From positions 1 through 18,978 of the forward strand of contig DCWO01000107.1 in NCBI GenBank assembly GCA_002328865.1: a stretch of DNA of 18,978 nucleotides. Reading direction: 5' to 3'. Below the pieces are notes generated by a model. It was given only the letters and a program-made list of their open reading frames with translations. It did no database searches and was not told the origin of the DNA. Below, piece after piece: positions 8,489 to 16,118 of this stretch. Positions within the stretch are counted from its first letter, which is position 1; each line of letters starts with the position of its first letter. The position numbers were made by a program, and so were the translations under genes. This DNA comes from Dehalococcoidia bacterium UBA2160. Lineage in GTDB: Bacteria > Chloroflexota > Dehalococcoidia > Lucifugimonadales > UBA1123.

Positions 8489-9634
8489 CTAGTTGGGCCA
8501 GGGGTCCAGGATCAAGGAAATCTCAATAGTCTTGCGGTCGCGAAACACCGAGAGCTCGATCTCGTCGCCCGGCGCCTTGCCGTTGAGGTAGCTGACCATA
8601 TCCTCCATCGACTCGACCGGGGTGCCGTCGATGGCGGTGATTACGTCTCCGCGGTCCTGGGCGCTTACTGTTCGAAAAGCATCGAGGCCCGCTAGCGAGG
8701 CAGGGCTCGGGACCACGACTTGCGTCAACATAATGCCTCTGGGCAATCCCCGTGCATCGCTCAGTTCCTTCGTGACGTCGCCGCCCGCGATTCCGATCCA
8801 CGGACGCCTTACGTCCTCTCCGCTCATTAGCCGTGGGAGCAGATCCCGCACGGTGTTGGACGGCACCGCGAACCCGATCCTGAAATCGGCCAACGAGTTC
8901 CCCATGTCGGGAGTGCGAACTGCTGACGCCACCCCGATGGCGTCGCCTTCGGCGTTGAGCAACGGCCCGCCCGAGTTCCCCGGATTGAGAGCAGCATCGG
9001 TCTGGATCATGTCCGGAATCGGCCTGCGCAGAATCGAGGCCGGACCTCGGCCTGTTCCACTGACGATGCCGATGGTAATGGAATTGAACTGCCGGAACGG
9101 ACTGCCGATGGCCACGGCGAGCTCGCCGGCCCGCACGTCCGAGGAGTCCGCGAGGACCAACGGTTCGATCCCTTGGACCTCGGCCGCGTCCACTTTGAGC
9201 ACGGCCAGATCGTCGGCGGCGCTCGTACCGAGGCGTTTGGCGGCCACCTCGCGTCCGTCTGCGAACCTGACGTACAGGTCGTCGGCGACGGAGACGACGT
9301 GCTGGTTGGTGATTATGTGACCTTCGGCGTCGATCAAGAACCCTGAGCCGCTGCCCACGACGGGGATGCGGCCTGCTCGATCGCGGCTGACGTTGATCTC
9401 AACCACGGCCGGCGCCGCCTGCTCGAACAGTTCGGTCACAAGGTCTTCATCGTAGAGGGAGCCGCCTCCGTTGCTCGACCATCCCAGGGGGGAGGCGAAA
9501 ATCAATCCCAGCGCGAAGCCTGCCGCGATACCCATCGCAAGCATCGGCCACAGAATGGTTCTCGTTGTGCTGGCGGTGGGTTGGGCTGGAGCCTCCGCCG
9601 GCGGCTGATAAGGCTCGTATCCTCTGAACTCCAT
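8489..9634 (-). CDS. htrA: Membrane-anchored HtrA/DegP-type serine protease
   Basis: Trypsin-like serine protease with one PDZ domain, an envelope quality-control protease. The 381 residues have a Pro-rich cytoplasmic N-terminus (1-25), a single membrane anchor (about 28-48), a protease domain (about 65-265) and a PDZ domain (about 275-370). The catalytic triad is visible: His112 in TNQHVV, Asp142 in DDLAVLK and Ser221 in LNPGNSGGPL. The PDZ region carries PWIGI and GDVITAIDGTPV. The ATG start follows GGAGAG by three bases. The short length and single PDZ resemble DegS/HtrA2-type or HtrA-like anchored enzymes more than soluble DegP. It is convergent with the class III aminotransferase gene and divergent from the DUF3179 gene, so it is transcribed alone. 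Confidence 0.94.
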   Translation of the reverse strand: MEFRGYEPYQPPAEAPAQPTASTTRTILWPMLAMGIAAGFALGLIFASPLGWSSNGGGSLYDEDLVTELFEQAAPAVVEINVSRDRAGRIPVVGSGSGFLIDAEGHIITNQHVVSVADDLYVRFADGREVAAKRLGTSAADDLAVLKVDAAEVQGIEPLVLADSSDVRAGELAVAIGSPFRQFNSITIGIVSGTGRGPASILRRPIPDMIQTDAALNPGNSGGPLLNAEGDAIGVASAVRTPDMGNSLADFRIGFAVPSNTVRDLLPRLMSGEDVRRPWIGIAGGDVTKELSDARGLPRGIMLTQVVVPSPASLAGLDAFRTVSAQDRGDVITAIDGTPVESMEDMVSYLNGKAPGDEIELSVFRDRKTIEISLILDPWPN

Positions 9635-9742
9635 GCACTCTCCGAAATGTTCTAGAATCGAGCCGCGCGATCGAACTGCGGTTCGTCTAGTAACTAGGAT
9701 GGTCAGAACTAGCGACGGGATGCAATCGCACTCCCTCTGTCA

Positions 9743-9748
9743 ATTATA
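9743..9748 (-). promoter_or_regulatory. Possible -10 element of htrA
   Basis: A perfect TATAAT on the minus strand lies about 110 bases upstream of the htrA ATG in the 233-base divergent gap. No TTGACA-like hexamer is at the right distance: a TTGACA nearby overlaps and lies downstream of it. A small CGAAC-TGCG-GTTCG hairpin occurs in the predicted leader near 9673-9686. Evidence is limited to the hexamer and its location. Confidence 0.35.
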
Positions 9749-9867
9749 CGCCTGGCACGCGATTAGGTTAGGCGCACCTTCAATCTAGTCGAATTGTTTC
9801 GCATCTAAACATCATACCCCAGCCCGACAGGGCAGAGGCACAGGCGAAAGTCGCAGCGAGGATGAAG

Positions 9868-11232
9868 ATGCAGATCTCCAAGAAACTGACCATTGGCGTA
9901 GTGGTCGGTGTCGCCATGTTGGCGGTCGCCTGCCAGAACGCCGGCACGGCCTCCGAGCCCGGCCTACAGGACACCGCGGCGCTCGCGGCCCCGGCTGTCG
10001 CGGCGGCAGCGCCGACGCCGATCCCGACCGCCGTGCCGCCGACCCCGTTCCCGGCGCCAGAGCCCGCCGCCGAACCAGCATCGGCCCCAACGCCGGCTGA
10101 CGCGGCAACCCCGACGCCTTTGCCTATGGCACGAACCCAAACCCCGACCGCCACACCGTTCCCCACAGATGACGTTCCCGCACGCTTAGTAAGAAACTGG
10201 GCGACCGATTTCACCAAACACTCGGTTGCGTATTCCGAGATCATATCCGGCGGACCGCCTCGTGACGGCATCCCTCCCATCGACGAACCGCTGTTCCACG
10301 ACGTGTCGGACCCTCCCGACTACATGGTGGACAACGCTCCCGTATTGAGCCTCGAGATTAACGGCGAAGCAAAGGCGTACCCTTTGGCGATCATGATTTG
10401 GCACGAGATCGTCAATGACGAGATCGGCGGCGTTCCGGTCTCCATTACTTACTGCCCGCTCTGCAACACGGCGATAGTTTTCGACCGCAGGGTAGACGGC
10501 ACGGTGCTCGACTTCGGAACCTCCGGGAACCTTCGCAACAGCGATCTTGTGATGTGGGATCGACAGACCGAGTCTTGGTGGCAGCAGATCACCGGAGAAG
10601 CCATCGTCGGGGAACTTACCGGCACGAAGCTCGAGTTCATCCCGGCCTCGTTGGTGTCATGGTCAGCGTTTGCCGAGAACCATCCGGACGGTCAGGTGCA
10701 GTCACGGATAACCGGTTTTAACCGCGACTACGCGGGCGCGCCGTACGGCGGCTACGACACGATTGGAAACAGGCCATTCCTGTTCAGCGGCCAGATCGAC
10801 GATCGGCTGGACGCGATGGAGCGCGTCGTCGGCTTGACCGTGGACGGTCACACCGTCGCTTATCCTTTCCCGATATTCGAAAAGACGGCGGTTGTGAACG
10901 ACACCGTGGGGCTGCAAAACCTGGTGATCTTCTACGCATCAGACACGTTGTCCGCTTTCAGAGGCCGCGGTTACTCGGAATCGAGAGTCATCGGTTCAAC
11001 TGGCGTCTTCGATCCGAATTTGGACGGCCAGAAACTCACGTTCAGACAAGACGGACCGTCCATCGTGGACGACCAAACCGGCTCGTCTTGGACCGTCCTG
11101 GGGCAGGCTGTCGAAGGCCCGCTCTCAGGCAAGTCGCTGACGCCGGTCGTGCATGCCAACCATTTCTGGTTCGCCTGGGCCGTCTTTTTCCCTGAGACGG
11201 AACTGAGGTCAGGCGACGCAATTTCAGGCTAG
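9868..11232 (+). CDS. DUF3179 domain lipoprotein with Pro/Thr-rich linker
   Basis: Predicted exported lipoprotein of 454 residues. The N-terminus has two Lys, a hydrophobic stretch and a lipobox-like AVAC with Cys22 as the lipidated residue. A disordered linker rich in Ala, Pro and Thr (about 38-102, with repeated TPTP and PTP pieces) leads to a DUF3179 domain (about 110-454). Domain landmarks are AYPLAIMIWHEIVND (170-184), SITYCPLCNTA (192-202) with Cys196 and Cys199, DRQTESWWQ and the GYDTIGNRPF region. The function of DUF3179 is unknown; the conserved CPLC pair could bind a metal or form a redox pair. The ATG at 9868 was preferred to the ATG six bases upstream because GAGGA sits five bases before it. 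The protein probably faces the outside of the cell. Confidence 0.9.
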   Translation: MQISKKLTIGVVVGVAMLAVACQNAGTASEPGLQDTAALAAPAVAAAAPTPIPTAVPPTPFPAPEPAAEPASAPTPADAATPTPLPMARTQTPTATPFPTDDVPARLVRNWATDFTKHSVAYSEIISGGPPRDGIPPIDEPLFHDVSDPPDYMVDNAPVLSLEINGEAKAYPLAIMIWHEIVNDEIGGVPVSITYCPLCNTAIVFDRRVDGTVLDFGTSGNLRNSDLVMWDRQTESWWQQITGEAIVGELTGTKLEFIPASLVSWSAFAENHPDGQVQSRITGFNRDYAGAPYGGYDTIGNRPFLFSGQIDDRLDAMERVVGLTVDGHTVAYPFPIFEKTAVVNDTVGLQNLVIFYASDTLSAFRGRGYSESRVIGSTGVFDPNLDGQKLTFRQDGPSIVDDQTGSSWTVLGQAVEGPLSGKSLTPVVHANHFWFAWAVFFPETELRSGDAISG

Positions 11233-11358
11233 AGTCGCGCTTAAGCGCCTGTCAAACAGCCTACGAGAGAATCGGACCGATCTCACGTGTTGCGCCGACC
11301 GCCTCCGAGTGCGCCGCATCGTCGTTGGATATGCGCCTATCAACGGGGAGCGGACGCA

Positions 11359-11387
11359 TTGACCCGTTGACTGGCAGTCGCTAGAAT
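11359..11387 (+). promoter_or_regulatory. Sigma-70-type promoter of tatA
   Basis: TTGACC (11359-11364) and TAGAAT (11382-11387), each five of six matches to consensus, are separated by exactly 17 bases. The expected start point is near 11394, about 30 bases before the tatA ATG, with GGAAGGAG between. This is the best-looking promoter in the window and shows that tatA is transcribed independently of the DUF3179 gene. Confidence 0.65.
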
Positions 11388-11425
11388 GGAGGCAATACGA
11401 AAGAACGACCCGGAAGGAGCAGAAT

Positions 11426-11641
11426 ATGGGATTCGTGCGTAATTTCGGAGTGACCGAACTGATCATCATCCTCGTCATAGTGATGATCATCTTCGGCGTC
11501 GGCAGACTCACTGAGATCGGCGGCGCTCTTGGAAAGTCCATCAGGGAGTTCCGAAAGTCGTCTGAGGGCGATGACGAAACGGTGGCCGGGTCGGATTCCG
11601 ATTCTGAGCCAAAGCAACAGATAGGTCAGGGCAACCCCTAG
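11426..11641 (+). CDS. tatA: Sec-independent translocase protein TatA
   Basis: TatA-family subunit of the twin-arginine translocase, which forms the membrane passage for folded proteins. The 71 residues consist of a short N-terminal transmembrane helix (about 9-24, VTELIIILVIVMIIFG), the FG hinge, an amphipathic helix with ALGKSIREFRK (34-44), and a short acidic tail. Length is typical (60-90). A strong GGAAGGAG ribosome-binding site lies eight bases upstream. It has its own promoter and terminator and points toward tatC, which is on the opposite strand. A second TatA/B-family gene (12474-12842) lies in the tatC operon, so this one is likely the TatA role. Confidence 0.93.
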   Translation: MGFVRNFGVTELIIILVIVMIIFGVGRLTEIGGALGKSIREFRKSSEGDDETVAGSDSDSEPKQQIGQGNP

Positions 11642-11690
11642 GGGACAACACCGGGAACAGCCCCGGCGCCTCAGTCAACGGAAGATCACA

Positions 11691-11717
11691 GGACGCGGCT
11701 CAGGCCGCGTCCTTTTT
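11691..11717 (+). terminator. Intrinsic terminator of tatA
   Basis: A perfect 9-base stem, GGACGCGGC (11691-11699) and its complement (11704-11712), closes a TCAG tetraloop and is followed directly by TTTTT (11713-11717). The T-run is only on the plus strand, so it primarily ends the tatA transcript. The convergent tatC gene stops two bases further on. Confidence 0.9.
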
Positions 11718-11718
11718 G

Positions 11719-12477
11719 TTATCCCTGTGAATCCGTCTCGAGGCTAGCGGCCCGCCGTCCCCTGGCCGCGAATTTGGCCAGCCAGATGCTGATCTCGTAG
11801 AGTGCGTATGTTGGCACCGCGATGATTGCCTGGTTGATCGGGTCGATGGTCGGCGTGATCAGCGCGCCCAGAACGAATGCGATCACCAACGCCCACCGTC
11901 GATTGCGCGCCAGGAACGACGGGGTGACCAACCCGATCTTTGCCAGGAAGAAGATCACCACCGGGGTTTCGAAAATGATCCCCATCCAGAAGAGCAACCT
12001 GAGCATGAGGTTGACGTACGTGCCTATCCGTATCATGGGCGTGGCCACGTCGTTGCCGAACGTGAGCAAGAATTTCACCATCGGCGGGAACAGAACGCGA
12101 TACCCGAACGACGCGCCGATCATGAACACAATCAAAGTCGTGGGCAATAAAGCATAGAGGTATCTCTTCTCCGCCTTGTTAAGGCCAGGCGCGATGAACA
12201 TGACCGCCTGGTAGAGCACGAAGGGCAGGGATGCGAATATCCCAACCAGCAGAGACGTCTTGGCGGCTATGCCTATGAACTCGGTCAGGTCGGTGTAGAT
12301 GGGCTTGCCGTTGGGCATGTCGACGAAGCCCTCAGCGGGCCCCATCAGCAGTTGCAGAATCTGCTCGTAGAACACGAAAGCCACGACCGTTGTGACGAGC
12401 ACGGAGATGGCCGCGTGGGTCACACGGCGTCGCAGCTCCAACATATGGTCGCGGATCGACTGTGGCTGATCTTTCAC
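11719..12477 (-). CDS. tatC: Sec-independent translocase protein TatC
   Basis: TatC, the multi-spanning receptor that recognises twin-arginine signal peptides. The 252 residues include the conserved N-terminal HMLELRRR (11-18), about six predicted membrane helices, and the IIFETPVVIFF stretch (167-177) with conserved Glu170, plus the ITP-x-IDP segment (207-213). Length is normal (240-260). The GTG start overlaps the stop of the TatB-like gene (GTGA at 12474-12477), indicating translational coupling. It is the last gene of the rlmD-maf-tatB-tatC set and ends two bases from the tatA terminator hairpin. Confidence 0.96.
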   Translation of the reverse strand: MKDQPQSIRDHMLELRRRVTHAAISVLVTTVVAFVFYEQILQLLMGPAEGFVDMPNGKPIYTDLTEFIGIAAKTSLLVGIFASLPFVLYQAVMFIAPGLNKAEKRYLYALLPTTLIVFMIGASFGYRVLFPPMVKFLLTFGNDVATPMIRIGTYVNLMLRLLFWMGIIFETPVVIFFLAKIGLVTPSFLARNRRWALVIAFVLGALITPTIDPINQAIIAVPTYALYEISIWLAKFAARGRRAASLETDSQG

Positions 12478-12842
12478 GGCGCCGGAGTCTCGCTGGGCGG
12501 ATCTACTGGCGGCTGGTCACCGGACCGGAACGTGACGGGAGCGTCGTCGGCCTCGGCGTCCTCAGCTTCGACGCGGTCACCGGGCTCGTCGCTGCGCTTG
12601 TCGTCGATGTCGGGCGCAAACCCTGGTTCGTTGCGGGTTAGCCGCTGAGAGTCGATGTTGAGGATCTTGATGTCGTCGTCTTCGATGACCACCTTGGGCA
12701 ACTCGGCCATGATGCGCCTGCCCTCTCGCACTGCCTTGCCGAGGAGCTTTGCGGCGTCCATCATTTTCTCAGGTCCAAGGAAAATGAACGCGATGAGCAA
12801 GACCAACAAGATCTCCATCGGGCCCATGCCAAGGAAGTTCAC
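12474..12842 (-). CDS. tatB: TatB-like (TatA/B family) translocase subunit
   Basis: A 122-residue TatA/B-family protein. It begins with a short membrane helix (about 8-23, containing PMEILLVLLIAFIFLG), then GPEKM and an amphipathic helix (26-48, with LLGKAVREGRR), then a long acidic, Pro-rich tail to 122. The GTG start (12840-12842) was chosen because GGAGGA lies six bases upstream, inside the last codons of maf, and because it overlaps the maf stop as GTGA. The end overlaps the tatC start in the same way. A Glu near the start of the membrane helix and the long charged tail favour TatB, but in many Gram-positive-like phyla such genes are bifunctional TatA paralogues. Assignment to the family is firm; TatB versus TatA is not. 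Confidence 0.88.
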   Translation of the reverse strand: MNFLGMGPMEILLVLLIAFIFLGPEKMMDAAKLLGKAVREGRRIMAELPKVVIEDDDIKILNIDSQRLTRNEPGFAPDIDDKRSDEPGDRVEAEDAEADDAPVTFRSGDQPPVDPPSETPAP

Positions 12843-13522
12843 CGTTGCTCCTCCGTAGACCAGCGCAGGTCGCACCCACGACAATACTCGACGTAGGGAA
12901 CGCTCGCCCTGGGTTGTAGCTGCACATTCGCTCCAACCTTCGACAACAGTCTAACAACTGTGCACAAGGGCAATCCAACCACGTTCAGGTAACAGCCCTC
13001 AATTCGCCCGACGGGCCGGAACTCGCGATCCTGGATTCCGTATCCGCCGGCCTTGTCCAGCCCGGACCCGGCTTGTGCGTACGCCCGAATCTCGGTTCGA
13101 GAATAGTCGCGCATCAACACGTCGGTTCGCGTCACTTCCGTGACTGGCGTTGCAGCGGAGCCATTGCGAACTGAAACGCCTGTCAGGACCTGATGAACGC
13201 GACCCCGGAGGTCTGCCAGCATGGCCTCAGTCTCGTCAGCATCCTCGGGTTTTCCGAGCACACGACCGTCCAACACGACCATGGTGTCGGCAGACAAGAC
13301 CACGGCTCCACCGTCTTCGCGCGGCGCCGCCTCGCTTTTCTCGAGCGCCATTCTTGCAACGTAGTCGGCGGGCGACTCGTTCGGATGCACCGGACCTTCC
13401 ACGTTTGTCGGCCGGACTGAATCGACAGGGTTCAGGATGCCCTGCATGATCTCCACTCGCCGCGGGGAGCCAGAGGCCAGCAGAATCCGGGTCAGTCGAG
13501 ACGACGATTCCATGGAAGTCAT
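12839..13522 (-). CDS. maf: Maf family nucleoside triphosphate pyrophosphatase
   Basis: Maf-like hydrolase that cleaves nucleoside triphosphates (dTTP/UTP or modified bases, depending on subgroup) to monophosphates and removes non-canonical nucleotides. The 227 residues carry ASGSPRR (16-22), NESPADYVARMALEK (48-62), LSADTMVVLDGRVLGKP (77-92 region, Asp79) and HQVLTGVSV (110-118), followed by DKAGGYGIQ (156-164). The ATG at 13522 was chosen. A GGAG is only two bases away, so the ATG nine bases downstream is also possible. The protein is ~25-30 residues longer than usual, with a C-terminal tail that contains CRGC (214-217). It overlaps the TatB-like gene by four bases and follows the methyltransferase gene by 43 bases. 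Confidence 0.92.
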   Translation of the reverse strand: MTSMESSSRLTRILLASGSPRRVEIMQGILNPVDSVRPTNVEGPVHPNESPADYVARMALEKSEAAPREDGGAVVLSADTMVVLDGRVLGKPEDADETEAMLADLRGRVHQVLTGVSVRNGSAATPVTEVTRTDVLMRDYSRTEIRAYAQAGSGLDKAGGYGIQDREFRPVGRIEGCYLNVVGLPLCTVVRLLSKVGANVQLQPRASVPYVEYCRGCDLRWSTEEQR

Positions 13523-13565
13523 CGCTCCGAGAATGCGGCTCGCCGAGCAATAATCGCCGAGCCGT

Positions 13566-14807
13566 TCATCGATCTGCACCGGCGGACAACGTCGCCAGGC
13601 ATTCGACGTGATAGGTCTGCGGAAACATGTCGACCGGGTCAACGCTGTCCAGCGAGTACCCGCCTTTGACCAATATGTCGAGGTCTCTGGCGAGACTGGG
13701 TGGGTCGCACGAGACGTAGGCGACGTGTCTGGGCCGAAGCTCCAGCAAAGCCTCCAACGTGCCCGGATGACATCCCACACGCGGCGGGTCCAGGACAACC
13801 GCATCCGGAGGACCGCCTAGACCGTACTCATGGACGATTGTCCGCATCGCGTCTTCGGCCCTCGCTTCCACAAATGTCAGGTTATCTAAATCCGCGGCGT
13901 TGATCTTGGCGTCCTCGATCGCGGAGTGCGAGTCCTCGATGGCTATGGCTCGGGTCACGTGAGGCGCCAGCAAGACTGCGAACACGCCAACGCCCGCGTA
14001 GGCGTCGACGACCGTCTCGCTCCCCGTCAGCTCCAAACGCTCTCGAACGAGGTCAATCAACGACTCGGCCTGGGCGGTGTTCACTTGGAAAAACGACGGC
14101 GATGCGACACGAAACGGCCAGCCGTGAAGCCTTTCGACGTAGTGCGTCTGGCCGGAAGCCACTTCGATTTCCGGGTTCTTGAACGTCGGCTGGATCAGCC
14201 GATTTCCCGTGTTCGCGCCGATCCTGATCGACAGGTTGGTCGTTTCTCCGCATCGATCTTGGAGCGCCGTCAGCGCTTCGTTTATGCTCTCGCCCATGAG
14301 CATACAACGGTCGACCCGAACGAACCTGCGCGTGATCCTGTTCGAGAACCCCAGTTGGCCGCCGTACCGAACTGTGAACCGGGCGTGGTTTCGGTAGTTG
14401 AACCGGGACGGTCCCGAACGCGTGGGCGACACATCGGCGCCGGACAGGGCAGGGTAGCTCCTCAGAGATCTGGCGACGGCCTCGCGCTTCAACTCCAGTT
14501 GAGCGTCATATGAGATGTGCTGCCACTGGCATCCGCTGCACGGTCCGTAGTAGGGACAGGGGGGAGCGACCCGGGACGACGAGGCGCGCAGAACGGTGTC
14601 GACCATCGCCGAGACGATCTTCTTTTTGCGTCTCCGATACCGGTATATCCTAGCGACAACCCGCTCGCCGGGAATGCCGCCGAACACGTTGATCTGCTGG
14701 TCTTCGAACTCCGCAACCGTGTCGCCGAGTTCACCCATCTCGAGGAGTTCGAGCTCGGCGGTTTCCGTCTCGCGGTCGGGAGTCGCTTTATTGGGTGCTA
14801 AAGTCAT
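13566..14807 (-). CDS. rlmD: RlmD/RumA-type 23S rRNA (uracil-C5)-methyltransferase
   Basis: SAM-dependent RNA m5U methyltransferase of the TrmA/RlmC/RlmD family, 413 residues. An N-terminal TRAM domain (about 18-75) is followed by Cys84-x5-Cys90-x2-Cys93 (CPYYGPCSGC) and Cys168, the expected four ligands of a [4Fe-4S] cluster. The catalytic domain contains FRVASPSFFQVN (232-243), the SAM loop VDAYAGVGVFA (267-277), VLDPPRVGC (338-346), the nucleophile Cys367 in YVSCDPP, and Glu402 in HVECLA as probable base. TRAM plus cluster fits RlmD, but some bacteria use one enzyme for both U747 and U1939, so the exact target is unsettled. First gene of the minus-strand set with maf and the tat genes. Confidence 0.92.
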   Translation of the reverse strand: MTLAPNKATPDRETETAELELLEMGELGDTVAEFEDQQINVFGGIPGERVVARIYRYRRRKKKIVSAMVDTVLRASSSRVAPPCPYYGPCSGCQWQHISYDAQLELKREAVARSLRSYPALSGADVSPTRSGPSRFNYRNHARFTVRYGGQLGFSNRITRRFVRVDRCMLMGESINEALTALQDRCGETTNLSIRIGANTGNRLIQPTFKNPEIEVASGQTHYVERLHGWPFRVASPSFFQVNTAQAESLIDLVRERLELTGSETVVDAYAGVGVFAVLLAPHVTRAIAIEDSHSAIEDAKINAADLDNLTFVEARAEDAMRTIVHEYGLGGPPDAVVLDPPRVGCHPGTLEALLELRPRHVAYVSCDPPSLARDLDILVKGGYSLDSVDPVDMFPQTYHVECLATLSAGADR

Positions 14808-14938
14808 CTGTCGCCCGCGTGATTCGATCTGCGTCGTCGCTGAGGCGGATTCGGGAGACCGATCGTGGAACTAAGGGTGTGGCGGCAACCAGAAACAGCC
14901 GCGATATGCGCCCAAAACGGTGGCGGCGCTGGCGATTT

Positions 14939-14945
14939 TACTATA
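14939..14945. promoter_or_regulatory. Possible divergent -10 elements between rlmD-like gene and lipA
   Basis: The heptamer TACTATA contains TACTAT on the plus strand and TATAGT (five of six matches) on the minus strand. Each could act as a -10, for lipA and for the methyltransferase gene respectively. No convincing -35 is seen for either. The rest of the 216-base gap (14808-15023) shows no gene or hairpin. Confidence 0.22.
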
Positions 14946-15023
14946 GCACAGCGCCATCCGACGAACGGGTCGCGAAGGACAGGTTTGGTATCATTGGTGG
15001 ATACGCATCGCGAAGGTGGATCG

Positions 15024-15914
15024 ATGGCTGTCCAACGAAGGCTTCCTCAGTGGCTCAAAGTACAGATGCCCGGTGGTCCGAACTATCTTCAGCTTCGCGA
15101 CGTCCTGAAGGAGGGCGGGCTCAACACCGTGTGCGAGGAGGCCCATTGCCCGAACATCGGCGAGTGTTGGGAATCGGGGACCGCGACGTTCATGATCTTG
15201 GGCGACGTGTGCACAAGGGCGTGCGCGTACTGCGCCGTTGCATCAGGCGTGCCGGGAGCGTTGGACCCGCTGGAGCCGAGCCGCGTGGCCGAGGCAATCC
15301 AACGAATGGAGCTCTCATACGCCGTCATCACCTCGGTGGATAGAGACGACCTGCCCGACGGCGGCGCCTCCGTCTTCGCCGAGTGCATCGCGTCGGTCCG
15401 GGAGCGTGTGCCCGCCTGCAAGATCGAGGTGCTCATCCCTGACTTCGCCGGCGACGCGGACTCGCTTGCGGTCGTGATGGACGCACGGCCGGACACGCTC
15501 AACCACAACATCGAGACCGTGCGACGCGTATTCAGCCGCGTGCGGCCCAAAGGCGACTACGATCTGTCTCTGGAACTGCTCGCGCGGGCCAAGTCGCTGG
15601 ACCCGAGCGCCGTGACCAAGTCCGGCATGATGGTGGGACTCGGCGAGACCTGGGACGAGATCGTCGAAACCATGGCCGACCTGCGGGCCGTGGACTGCGA
15701 TCTGCTGACAATCGGGCAGTACCTCCGACCGTCGAAAAAGCAGACCCCGCTTGCCAAGTGGTACACGCCGGGGGAGTTCGACGATCTGAGACGGGAAGGG
15801 GAGGCCATGGGCTTCAAAGACATCGCCTCCGGCCCGCTGGTCCGAAGCTCGTACCACGCTGGCCAACAGCACGCCTCCGCTACTACGGCCATGCGCCCGA
15901 AGATCGACGCCTAG
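15024..15914 (+). CDS. lipA: Lipoyl synthase (radical SAM)
   Basis: Lipoyl synthase inserts two sulfurs into protein-bound octanoyl groups to make the lipoyl cofactor of 2-oxoacid dehydrogenases and the glycine cleavage system. The 296 residues have both iron-sulfur sites: the auxiliary cluster motif C-x4-C-x5-C (Cys37, 42, 48) and the radical-SAM C-x3-C-x2-C (Cys63, 67, 70 in CTRACAYC). The C-terminal RSSY (274-277), which supplies the auxiliary cluster serine, is present. The ATG at 15024 was chosen because AAGGTGG lies four bases upstream and the protein then starts just before the conserved LPQWLKV segment. An in-frame start at 14865 would add 53 unconserved residues. No lipB or lplA is in view. 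Confidence 0.96.
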   Translation: MAVQRRLPQWLKVQMPGGPNYLQLRDVLKEGGLNTVCEEAHCPNIGECWESGTATFMILGDVCTRACAYCAVASGVPGALDPLEPSRVAEAIQRMELSYAVITSVDRDDLPDGGASVFAECIASVRERVPACKIEVLIPDFAGDADSLAVVMDARPDTLNHNIETVRRVFSRVRPKGDYDLSLELLARAKSLDPSAVTKSGMMVGLGETWDEIVETMADLRAVDCDLLTIGQYLRPSKKQTPLAKWYTPGEFDDLRREGEAMGFKDIASGPLVRSSYHAGQQHASATTAMRPKIDA

Positions 15915-16118
15915 ACTGGTTCCGCGTTGAACCCCCTGGCTCGATACGGCTAAGCGCACGATTGCGCCCCCGGGCTGTGCCGAAGCGAGGCTTCCGAACC
16001 ACACTGCACACTCTCAAAACCCGGTCACGACAAAGTAGTTCCAGCCTGCCTCCGTGCTACACTGACGACTGCATTTTTCGGCGCGCAATGTGAAGACATG
16101 ATCTGTCAGGGAGAGTAG

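Noticed and set aside
11237..11248. GCGCTTAAGCGC palindrome just after the DUF3179 gene as a terminator
   Set aside because: The stem is only four base pairs around a four-base loop and there is no T-run, so it is too weak to call.
13523..13804. N-terminal extension of Maf into the methyltransferase gene
   Set aside because: It would overlap the methyltransferase by over 200 bases and lacks Maf-like sequence; the conserved part begins just after 13522.
14865..15023. N-terminal extension of LipA
   Set aside because: The 53 extra residues resemble no lipoyl synthase N-terminus, while AAGGTGG before the ATG at 15024 gives the normal family start.
16035..16063. TACACT upstream of the molybdoenzyme gene as a promoter
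   Set aside because: The -10-like hexamer has no acceptable -35 at 16-18 bases, so it was not listed.
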